64,000 nt of DNA from Thermohalobaculum sp039030715 (GTDB lineage Bacteria; Pseudomonadota; Alphaproteobacteria; Rhodobacterales; Rhodobacteraceae): NCBI GenBank assembly GCA_039030715.1, contig JBCCDU010000013.1, positions 5,554 to 69,553 of the forward strand, given 5' to 3'. The notes below the pieces were generated by a model. That model made no database searches. It was not told the DNA's origin and saw nothing but the letters and a program-made list of their open reading frames with translations. Below are positions 1 through 7,848 of this stretch, piece after piece (position 1 is the stretch's first letter; every line of letters starts with the position of its first letter). Made by a program: the position numbers and the translations under genes.

Positions 1-2
1 CG

Positions 3-604
3 ACCGCTGGGTCGGGCAACTGCTTCAAGCCGCAGCTTATGATGACGCAATTGGGCATCCCGTATCGGACGATCTGGGTCGATGTGCTGCGCGGCGAAAG
101 CCGCCATCCCGATTATCTGGCGATGAACCCGGCGGGCACCGTGCCTTTCCTGCGTCTGAGCGATGACCGCGAGATCGCCGAATCGAACGCCATGCTATGG
201 GCATTGGCCCATGACAGCGCTTTGCTGCCGACACATCCCATCGAGCAGGCGATGATCGTTCAGTGGATGATTTTCGAGCAGACCCGGCTGGAGCCTTTCA
301 TCGCTCCCGCCCGGTTCTTCACCACCATCGTCCCAACAAGGCGCAGGATAAAGCACTGGAGATCGACGCCTGGCGCGACAAAGCCGAAAAGGGATTGCAA
401 CGGCTGGAAGCGCATCTGAGCAACCACGACTTCATGGTTGCCGCGCGCTATACCATCGCGGATATCGCGATCTATGGCTATGTCCATTTGGCGGACGAAG
501 CTGGACTCGATTTCAACGATTATTCGGCGATCGCCGACTGGTGCGCGCGGGTGTGTCAGACACCTGGATATATCGCGATGATGTCGCTGGCGGAGGCCGC
601 CTGA
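3..604 (+). pseudogene. Glutathione S-transferase family protein, 5'-partial and frameshifted
   Basis: The gene enters from the left edge. Reading from base 3, the thioredoxin-fold N-terminal half is clear: SGNCFKP near the active site, then NPAGTVPFL (cis-Pro region) and ESNAMLWALA, which is the glutathione-binding E-S pair. This frame is open only to 419 and turns to nonsense after about base 335. The helical C-terminal domain (KALEIDAWRDKAEKGLQRLE, then MVAARYTIADIAIYGYVHLA) continues in another frame to the stop at 604. The join lies in a C run near 334-338, where one extra C would restore a single frame. Either a one-base deletion has broken the gene or the assembly has an error. The ends of this gene and the cyclase gene converge with three bases between them. 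Family assignment is firm; substrate is unknown. Confidence 0.8.
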
Positions 605-607
605 ACC

Positions 608-2884
608 CTATTTGCTGCGGGCGACGAAAACACCGTCCCAATCGGCGCCCGGCGGCTCCTCGCGATACTGGGCGATCCTCTCGATAAAGGCGGCGGCCAG
701 TGTTCTGGGGTCGAACAGTCCGACACCGGGCAGTTCTCCCACCGCCTTGAATGCTGCCTCCGCCGCATCCCAATCCTGTGCCAGATAGGCCGAACGCGCC
801 CCAACGATATGGGCGGCCAGGGTTTCATAGCCCGGCTCCGCCGCAACGTTTTCGTCGCCAGCCACGGTGTGGACCGTTTCGGGCTGCGTGCGACCTTTCA
901 CGGCAACATCGTCGATCTCGAAGACCGCAAACCCTTTCAATCCCGCCGCTGTTGCGTCGCCGATCAGGTTGGTCACACCGTACTGCTTCGTCAGCCCCTC
1001 CAACCGCGAGGCCAGGTTCACCGCATCGCCGACACAGGAATAAGCCAGGCGCTGAGACGAACCCATATTCCCGACCGAGACATCGCCGGTATTGATCCCC
1101 ACCCCGATGGCTGCGTCAGCAAGGCCGATCTTTGCGAACTCCGCATTCACCTGATCGATGGTCGGGAAGAAATCCAGCATCGCGCGGGTTGCCTTCTCCT
1201 GATGCCCATCCGTCAGGCGCGGGGCGTTCCAGAAGGCCATGATCGCATCGCCCATGTATTTGTCGACCGTCCCCTCATGCTTCAGGATCACATCGGTCAG
1301 CGGGCTGAGCAGCGAGTTGATGAAGGAGATCACCTCGTCCGGCGTCATCTTCTCGGTAATCGTCGAGAAACCGCGCACATCGAGGAACATGATCGAAAGC
1401 TCGCGCAGCGCGCCGCCGGGGGTCATGTGAGTTTCGGGATCGTTGATGATGTCTTCGATCACATCCGGGCTGACAAAGTGCTGGAATTGCCGGGTGATCT
1501 CGCGCTTCGCAGCGTCGGAGCGGAAGTAGTTCCAGCCAGACACGCTCAGATGCGCAGCCCCGACCGCGAGTGCAGGCGCGACAGGGCTGAAGAGGAACTG
1601 GCTCTGCGAGAACAGATACCAACTCGCACCGCCCAAGACTGCCAGAACCGATAATGTGAAGCCAAACCCGATCAGCGGCAGGTTCAGCGCAAGGATCAGC
1701 ACTATCGTCGCCCCCAGTGCGATCAGCATCAGGAATTCGATCGACACGATCCAATCGGGCCGTTCGAAGAAACTCTCGGCGAGGATCTGTTCGATAATCT
1801 CTGCATGGACCGTGACACCGGGCACATCCTGACCCAGCGGCGTGGTGATCAGGTCGCGTAGCCCCGGGAAATCGGCCCCGATCAACACGATGCGCCCTTC
1901 GAACTCTGCCGCCAGATCGGGTGACATGGCACTGCCGGACAAAACATCGCGAGCAGAGATCACCCGCTGGGGCTTCACCCCGGCAAAGCGCACGCGCAAG
2001 GTACCATCGGGTTCCAGCGGAACGACAACGCCGGCGGCGCGCATATTGACGATTTCCGCATCGACACCCAGCTCCAACTCACCGCTGGCATCGGTCGCCT
2101 TGACGGCGGAACTCGGCGCATCCTGGGCCACTCGCAAAAGCTCCATCGACAAAGCGGGCACCAGGGTGCCGTCAACCTCGGAGATCATCGGCACATAACG
2201 CACATATTCCCCGGTTCCTGGCGGCAGGCTGATCGAGCCGACGCCCAGCGCCTGATCGATCAGGAACGGCAGACTGCCGAGAGAGCCCTGATAAAGCGAG
2301 ACCGCCCCCTTCGCCGTCCCAAGCTCGACCGGGCTGCGCACGCCGCGCGGTGGTTGGCCATTTTGATTTTCCCCGGTCAGCAGGACTGTTGCTAGCACTG
2401 AATAGGAGTTCACCAGACTTTCGGCCAAAAGCGTATCGTTGTCCGGCATGGCCTGCAGCGCTGTCAGATCCACCTGATCCGGCTCCTGCAGGCCATGCCC
2501 GGGTGCGAAGTCGCGGCGGAACCGGTCCCACATGTCGATGACCTGCGTCGGCGAGGTGCGATCAGGTTCGGAGAAGATGATATCGAACCCGATTGCCGCT
2601 GCCCCGGCCTCGGTCATCCGATCGACCATCGCGGCAATGAAACTGCGAGGCCAGGGCCACTGGCCCAGCTCCCCCAGCGACGCTTCGTCGATCATTACGA
2701 TCCGCACCGGAGAGGCGGCGGGATCGTATTCGCGCGGCTGCCACGCCTGATAGCTGTCGAAGAGGAGCTCCTCCGTCTCCTCCAGCACCGGCGCGCGCAA
2801 GAACGAGAGCGCGGCCACAATCAGCGTAATCGTCAGGCCCAGGCCCAGCGCTTTCCAATCCAGCTTCACTGCCCATTTCCCCAT
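608..2884 (-). CDS. CHASE2-domain class III adenylate cyclase
   Basis: Membrane receptor cyclase of about 758 residues. One N-terminal membrane helix (about 9-30) is followed by an extracytoplasmic CHASE2 sensor domain (about 35-375), a cluster of membrane helices (about 378-450) and a cytoplasmic class III cyclase domain (about 495-680). The catalytic set is complete: metal Asp in FLDVRGF (about 502) and YMGDAIMAF (about 546), the adenine-specifying Lys in DKYMGD, Asp in CVGDAVNLASRLE with the transition-state Asn and Arg. The Lys/Asp pair points to ATP rather than GTP, so cAMP is the expected product. I start at 2884 because the 21 residues upstream (possible ATG at 2947) are Gly/Arg-rich and unlike coding sequence; neither site has a strong ribosome site. 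It is divergent from the TPR/barrel gene at 3036. Confidence 0.9.
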   Translation of the reverse strand: MGKWAVKLDWKALGLGLTITLIVAALSFLRAPVLEETEELLFDSYQAWQPREYDPAASPVRIVMIDEASLGELGQWPWPRSFIAAMVDRMTEAGAAAIGFDIIFSEPDRTSPTQVIDMWDRFRRDFAPGHGLQEPDQVDLTALQAMPDNDTLLAESLVNSYSVLATVLLTGENQNGQPPRGVRSPVELGTAKGAVSLYQGSLGSLPFLIDQALGVGSISLPPGTGEYVRYVPMISEVDGTLVPALSMELLRVAQDAPSSAVKATDASGELELGVDAEIVNMRAAGVVVPLEPDGTLRVRFAGVKPQRVISARDVLSGSAMSPDLAAEFEGRIVLIGADFPGLRDLITTPLGQDVPGVTVHAEIIEQILAESFFERPDWIVSIEFLMLIALGATIVLILALNLPLIGFGFTLSVLAVLGGASWYLFSQSQFLFSPVAPALAVGAAHLSVSGWNYFRSDAAKREITRQFQHFVSPDVIEDIINDPETHMTPGGALRELSIMFLDVRGFSTITEKMTPDEVISFINSLLSPLTDVILKHEGTVDKYMGDAIMAFWNAPRLTDGHQEKATRAMLDFFPTIDQVNAEFAKIGLADAAIGVGINTGDVSVGNMGSSQRLAYSCVGDAVNLASRLEGLTKQYGVTNLIGDATAAGLKGFAVFEIDDVAVKGRTQPETVHTVAGDENVAAEPGYETLAAHIVGARSAYLAQDWDAAEAAFKAVGELPGVGLFDPRTLAAAFIERIAQYREEPPGADWDGVFVARSK

Positions 2885-3035
2885 CAAGGGCCTGGCGCCA
2901 CCGAGGTCGCCACCCCGCGAATCGCCCGGACCAACCCCCGGTCTCATCCTACGGCAATGATTGCACGAATTGGCGCAAAGAGGTAGAATCCAGAATGTCA
3001 GCGCTGTTGCAGCCTGACTAGACGAGGGGAAGTCT

Positions 3036-4397
3036 ATGGGTGTTCGTTTTGCATGCGCGTTCTGCGCTGCGCTTTTGTTGTTTGCGCCGGTCTTCCCGGC
3101 AAGTCTTTTTCCTGGTCACGCGGCCAAGGCCCAGACCCCCGTATTCGCCAGTCAGGAGGCCGCGCGCGCCGAGCAGAAAGTCCTGTTCGACCGGCTGCGC
3201 GAGGAGCCCGACAATCTGGATCTGATGGCGGAATATGCCCGCCTCTCGATCCTGCTCGAGGACTACGAAGCCGCGATTTCTACAATGGAGCGGATGCTGA
3301 TCTACCGCCAGGATCTGCCGCAGGTCCGGCGCGAGCTGGGTGTCGCCTATTTCAACATCGGCAGTTACGAAGCGGCGGAACTCTACCTCACCCAGGTACT
3401 CGCCCAGGACGATCTGCCCCCGGCCGTGCGCGAGAACGTGCAGGCCTATCTGATCGAGATCGATCAACGCACGCAAACCAACCGCTTTGTCTATGGCAAT
3501 GCGGGGGTCGGCCTGATCTTTTCCACCAATGCCAATCTGGGCCCCGACGTGATCGAAAGCGGATTGGTACCGGGCGGTTTTTTGGATCCGCTTGATTCCG
3601 GCCCTACCGAGGATTTTGGTGTCCGCGCTTTCGGCTCGCTCGTGCATGACTATGACCTGCAAAACGCCAATTCCGATGTCTGGCGCACGGAATTCTCCAC
3701 GCTCGGCATCCGCTATTTCGATGTGTCGGAAGGCAATCTGACATTCGCGCGCGTGCGCACGGGACCGCGCCTTTCGCTGAATGATGAGGAGTTCGGACCG
3801 AAGATCCGGCCTTTCCTCACACTGTCGCATCTCAGCGTCGACGACGCTTCATTCTACGTCCAGGGCGGTCTAGGGGTCGAGTTCCAAGATACGCTCTCGA
3901 CCTTCCTGTCTCTCTTCGGACATGTCTCGGTCGAGCATCGCGATGTGGCCGATCGGACCATTGACGGCTTCGATTTGTTCCGCGCCGAGGCCAGTGCCGG
4001 GCTCGCCTATATCCCGACGCGCGATCTGACCCTGCGTGGGACATTCATCGTAGAGCAAGAAGTGGCCGACGAGTTCGAGAACACCAATACCGAGATCGCG
4101 CTGCGCTTCTCGGCAGACTACAGCTATGAAAGCGGGCTAAGCTGGGTCGACAGCAAATGGAGCACCAACGGCTTCCTCGACTTTCGTGGACGCATCTTCC
4201 CGGGCGACCAACTCAGGCTGGACCTAGACGAACCGCGCCAGGATTTCGATTTCAGTGCGGGAATTACACAGATCTTCGGGATCACCGAAAATCTGGGTAT
4301 CCAGGCCGATATCTCCACCATCGTGCGGCGCTCGAATATTCAGACCTTCGGACTCGACAATGTAACTCTCGGGATTTCTGCGCTCTACAGGCTCTGA
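3036..4397 (+). CDS. TPR plus beta-barrel outer-membrane protein, Slam (DUF560)-like secretor
   Basis: The 453-residue product has a signal peptide (hydrophobic to about residue 28, AKAQ cleavage region), a short TPR region (about 60-125, with ELGVAYFNIGSYEAAELYL), and a C-terminal half (about 148-453) of alternating amphipathic strands ending in ISALYRL, as in outer-membrane barrels. N-terminal TPR plus a C-terminal barrel of this size is the architecture of Slam proteins (type XI secretion), which move barrel-handled proteins to the cell surface. It lies 51 bases before a secreted protein with a TbpB-like terminal barrel, its likely partner. The family call rests on architecture and context; a TPR-porin of another family is the alternative. 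Confidence 0.65.
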   Translation: MGVRFACAFCAALLLFAPVFPASLFPGHAAKAQTPVFASQEAARAEQKVLFDRLREEPDNLDLMAEYARLSILLEDYEAAISTMERMLIYRQDLPQVRRELGVAYFNIGSYEAAELYLTQVLAQDDLPPAVRENVQAYLIEIDQRTQTNRFVYGNAGVGLIFSTNANLGPDVIESGLVPGGFLDPLDSGPTEDFGVRAFGSLVHDYDLQNANSDVWRTEFSTLGIRYFDVSEGNLTFARVRTGPRLSLNDEEFGPKIRPFLTLSHLSVDDASFYVQGGLGVEFQDTLSTFLSLFGHVSVEHRDVADRTIDGFDLFRAEASAGLAYIPTRDLTLRGTFIVEQEVADEFENTNTEIALRFSADYSYESGLSWVDSKWSTNGFLDFRGRIFPGDQLRLDLDEPRQDFDFSAGITQIFGITENLGIQADISTIVRRSNIQTFGLDNVTLGISALYRL

Positions 4398-4448
4398 GCT
4401 GCAGCGCCCGTTCGGACCATGGGGGTCCGTTTTGTGAAAGGTAAGCCA

Positions 4449-7346
4449 ATGCGTAGATCTGCCCTTTACACGACCCTGATGGCCAGCGTGGCCGCACTGT
4501 GCCTGCCCACCGGCGCAAGCGCGAGCGAGATTGGCAATGTCGCAGCGGTCAACCGGGATATGGCGGGCACACCGCCGGATGCCCAGAAGCGGCTGCTGGA
4601 GATCGGCGCCGCGGTCGTGCAGGACGAGCGGATCGAAACGACGGAGCTTGGCTCGGGTCAGTTGCTTTTCGTGGATCAGACCTCGCTTACCGTCTCGCCG
4701 AATACCGACATCGTACTCGACACCTATGTCTACGACCCCGAGGCCGATAGCGGTGATGTCGCCCTGACAATGACCAGGGGTACGCTGAGGTTTATCGGCG
4801 GGCGGATCTCCAAAAAGCGCCGCGCCCTGGTGCGCACGCCCACCGCGACGATCGGGATTCGCGGCGGTATGGTGCTGATCGAGGTGCGCGACGACGGATC
4901 GGTCAAAGTGACCCATCTGGCGGGCGAAAGCTCGACCGTGGTCTCCTATGGCGACGCGAATGGCGACGGGGTCGATGACGGCCCGGGCGACGGCGAGTTG
5001 GAGCCGTTTCTGGAGGGCCAGCCGGTCGGCAGCGGCAACAACAGCGTCACGATCAGCCGCGCGAGCGGCACCGCAGAGACCAATCCTGCGCCCGGTACCG
5101 GCACGGGCCAACAGGGCGGCACCCAACGCAGGCCGCGCGCTGCAAGTACGGTCACATTCACCGGTCTGACCAGTCCGGACGATCTGCAGGAGGTCTATGG
5201 CAAGCTAGAAGGCAATCGCAGCGGCGGCACCCAGCAGGTGCCGACCAATCAGGGGGCGGATCAAAGCACCCAGCAGATCGCAGGTGTCAATTCTGGCGTG
5301 CAGGATGGGCAAACCCGCCAGCCGGTATCGACCTCAGGCGAGCAGCCTGCGAGCGACGCGCCACCTAACGAAACCCCGAACGACCCGCGCGTTGCAGAGC
5401 TGCCAACCTCGCCAGAAACTTCGGACCCGACCGACATTTTGGATATAGTTCCGCCGCCGCCCACCGGTGGTGCGCCAGGCGGGGGCGCTTTCTTCACGCC
5501 TGGCCAGGGCTTCCAGACTTTTGCAAATATCGAACTCGGCTCGATTGTCGGCACCACGGCCAGCGGCGAGGTGGTCACCGTCGATGTGCCCGTATCTCCC
5601 GGCGATCTTCTGCCGGTGATCCCGGGCACCAATCAGGGCTTCTTAGCACAGACCCGTTTCCCCGATTCCGGCTTCTTTCTTTTGGAGCCGGGGCAGGCAA
5701 GCTCCACCGTTTCCGGTGAGCTTGTCGGCGGCGGCTTTGCCGATCTGGAGAACAACTTCTTCTTCATCCAGGCCGAGAATACGTTCTCCGAAAACAATTT
5801 GATCGTATTTGGCGATGCCACCCCCAATCAGCAGCAAGCCTTTGCACAGGCGGCGGGCGTGGCTGCTGCGGCAAATGAGGTTACCCGCTATCAAGTCGAA
5901 GCCAACTTCGTGGATGCGCAGCCAGAAGCCGCGCAAGTCGCCATAATCGCGAACGGCGCTGGCGGCCCCGATGCACCGCGGATCTTGTTCGGCTCAATCG
6001 ATATCGATCAGAACGGAACAAGTCAGTCCGAAAGCCTCTCCGTCGTGGCCGGCGCGCTGACCCGCCAGGGCCAGGGGGGACCGGTGATTTCCACAGCGGT
6101 CCTGAGTTCGACCGTCGACACAATCAACTCCGACCAGCTCACAACTTTCGAGTTTTCGCGCATCGGGTCGGTCGAGGACGCCGCGGGGAACACGCTGTTC
6201 GGGCCGGATGCGGACTATATCGCGCTCAGTTCCGCTTTCCGCCTCGGCGGGACGGGCGGGTTCGTTGCAGACAATCCGGGCAATGGCACGACAATATCCC
6301 CAGAATTCACCAATGTGGGCTTTCAGTTGCAGCCCGAGGCAGCGCTCCTCACGCGCGATCCTGAGGGGCGGGAGGTGGTGAACAATCCGCTCTCGCTTGC
6401 CAATGACGCGACCAGCCGGGAAAGTTCTCTCGGGCTCTTGGACACGGCCTATGCGACTGGCATTGCGGATTGTGGCGCCAGGGGGTGCAACGGTGGACAA
6501 TCGAGGTTCTATGCACTAACCCCGCGCACCGAAGGCGAAACGCGGACACCGAATGCCTCGCTGGACTTTGCAGCGTTCGGATCGGATCAGAACGCCGTGC
6601 AGGGGGCCTTCGTCTTCAGCGACAACGGCGACAGCGACATCCCCGCCGGTCAGGCGGGCGGTGATTTCTTCTCGTTCACGCCCAATGCCAATGACAGCGC
6701 CTATATCGACGACAGTCGGTTTGGCATCGGATCGGCGTTTGTGCCGGTCTTCGTCGCAGGCAACAATGGTGGGGCGGACTTCGTCGTCGCCTCTTCCGGC
6801 CTCGTTGGCGATGCGGGCGTTCTGCCCCCCGGCGTGGACGCCCAGCCGCAATTCGCACGCTGGGGCTGGTGGTCGGCGTTTTACACATCCGAGGTGCAAA
6901 ACGGCGTCCAGCAGTTCGACGCGGTGCATCTGGGCACATGGGTTGCAGGGATCCGCCCCGATCCGTCGGACTTCACCGCCTTCACAGGGACCGGGTCGTT
7001 CAGTGGAGGGGCCGTAGGGACCCATGCCGACTTTGCAGCAGGCACACGCGACAGCATCGGTGGCACCTTTACGATGACCTATGATTTCGGCCAGCGTGCC
7101 GGCGAACTCGCACTCTCGCTGCCAGATGCAGGTTTCGATCGGACATTCGCCGTCAATTCCACGGGGAATATCGGCGACGCGACATATGCCGGTACTATCT
7201 CCGAGACCGGGCTGGATGCCAGGGTGGATGGTGCGTTCTACTCCGGCGGGGGCAGTGTGGTGGCCGCAACAGGCGGTGCGTTCGACATCCAGAATACGAT
7301 CCAGAACACGCAGACCGTGGGCGTGATCTTCGCCGATATCGACTGA
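4449..7346 (+). CDS. Secreted FecR-domain protein with TbpB-like C-terminal barrel, probable T11SS cargo
   Basis: Product of 965 residues. ATG 4449 is preceded by GAAAGG and starts a standard signal peptide (MRRSALYTTL, cleavage near ASA-SE); no lipobox is visible. Residues about 50-165 form a FecR domain (VDQTSLTVSPNT, then RTPTATIGIRGG). A long Gln/Thr/Pro/Gly linker follows (about 200-340), then a beta-rich region. The last 110 residues resemble the TbpB-type handle barrel: GTWVAGI, repeated G-T-F strands, VDGAFYSGGG and a final GVIFAD. FecR domains usually sit on inner-membrane anti-sigma regulators; no sigma factor or membrane anchor is present here. It follows the Slam-like gene on the same strand. 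I infer a surface-exposed protein; its ligand is unknown. Confidence 0.7.
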   Translation: MRRSALYTTLMASVAALCLPTGASASEIGNVAAVNRDMAGTPPDAQKRLLEIGAAVVQDERIETTELGSGQLLFVDQTSLTVSPNTDIVLDTYVYDPEADSGDVALTMTRGTLRFIGGRISKKRRALVRTPTATIGIRGGMVLIEVRDDGSVKVTHLAGESSTVVSYGDANGDGVDDGPGDGELEPFLEGQPVGSGNNSVTISRASGTAETNPAPGTGTGQQGGTQRRPRAASTVTFTGLTSPDDLQEVYGKLEGNRSGGTQQVPTNQGADQSTQQIAGVNSGVQDGQTRQPVSTSGEQPASDAPPNETPNDPRVAELPTSPETSDPTDILDIVPPPPTGGAPGGGAFFTPGQGFQTFANIELGSIVGTTASGEVVTVDVPVSPGDLLPVIPGTNQGFLAQTRFPDSGFFLLEPGQASSTVSGELVGGGFADLENNFFFIQAENTFSENNLIVFGDATPNQQQAFAQAAGVAAAANEVTRYQVEANFVDAQPEAAQVAIIANGAGGPDAPRILFGSIDIDQNGTSQSESLSVVAGALTRQGQGGPVISTAVLSSTVDTINSDQLTTFEFSRIGSVEDAAGNTLFGPDADYIALSSAFRLGGTGGFVADNPGNGTTISPEFTNVGFQLQPEAALLTRDPEGREVVNNPLSLANDATSRESSLGLLDTAYATGIADCGARGCNGGQSRFYALTPRTEGETRTPNASLDFAAFGSDQNAVQGAFVFSDNGDSDIPAGQAGGDFFSFTPNANDSAYIDDSRFGIGSAFVPVFVAGNNGGADFVVASSGLVGDAGVLPPGVDAQPQFARWGWWSAFYTSEVQNGVQQFDAVHLGTWVAGIRPDPSDFTAFTGTGSFSGGAVGTHADFAAGTRDSIGGTFTMTYDFGQRAGELALSLPDAGFDRTFAVNSTGNIGDATYAGTISETGLDARVDGAFYSGGGSVVAATGGAFDIQNTIQNTQTVGVIFADID

Positions 7347-7361
7347 GGCGCCGCTGCCGAC

Positions 7362-7811
7362 TCAACCGGATTGGCGCGTCCGCGCCAGTTCGGCCGAGGT
7401 ATCGCGCAGCCGGTTGGCCAGGATGGTAATCAGTTCCAGCCCGATATCCGGGAATTCCTTCATCAGGTTCAGGATGGTCTGACGATCCAGCCGCAAAACG
7501 GTCAGGTCGCTGCGGGCGCGGATCGCAGTGGTGCGCGGCTGCTCGGTCAGAGCCGCGATCTCGCCAAAGATTTCGCCTTGCGAGAGTATGGCCACCTCGC
7601 GGTCTTCGCCGTCCACCGGGATCAGGACATCGACCTGCCCGCCCAGGATGACGAAGGCGCTTTCACCCTCCTCCCCCGCTTCGAACAGGCGCTCGCCCGG
7701 ACGATAGCTTTGCGTTTCGCCCATCATCGCCACGACACGCAGGCGTTTGGGGTCCAGTCGACGGAAAAGCGGCGTTTCCTGCATCACGTCGACGGCCTGA
7801 CTGAGATTCAT
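7362..7811 (-). CDS. Cyclic-nucleotide-binding domain protein (no HTH)
   Basis: A single cNMP-binding domain of about 149 residues with no DNA-binding domain. It shows the cNBD beta-roll (YRPGERLFEAGEEGESAFVI) and the phosphate-binding cassette GEIFGEIAALTEQPRTTAIRA, where the E and R that hold the cyclic phosphate are present. I start at 7811 (MNLSQAVDV), with AGGAG 11 bases upstream; a GTG at 7841 is possible. It is the last gene of a minus-strand set after the ABC exporter (37-base gap). Its ligand is probably cAMP or cGMP; with a cyclase 4.5 kb away it may report cyclase output to the exporter. Confidence 0.85.
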   Translation of the reverse strand: MNLSQAVDVMQETPLFRRLDPKRLRVVAMMGETQSYRPGERLFEAGEEGESAFVILGGQVDVLIPVDGEDREVAILSQGEIFGEIAALTEQPRTTAIRARSDLTVLRLDRQTILNLMKEFPDIGLELITILANRLRDTSAELARTRQSG

Positions 7812-7848
7812 CGACTTGAGGCTCCTGCATTGCCCACCCACGGCGCTG

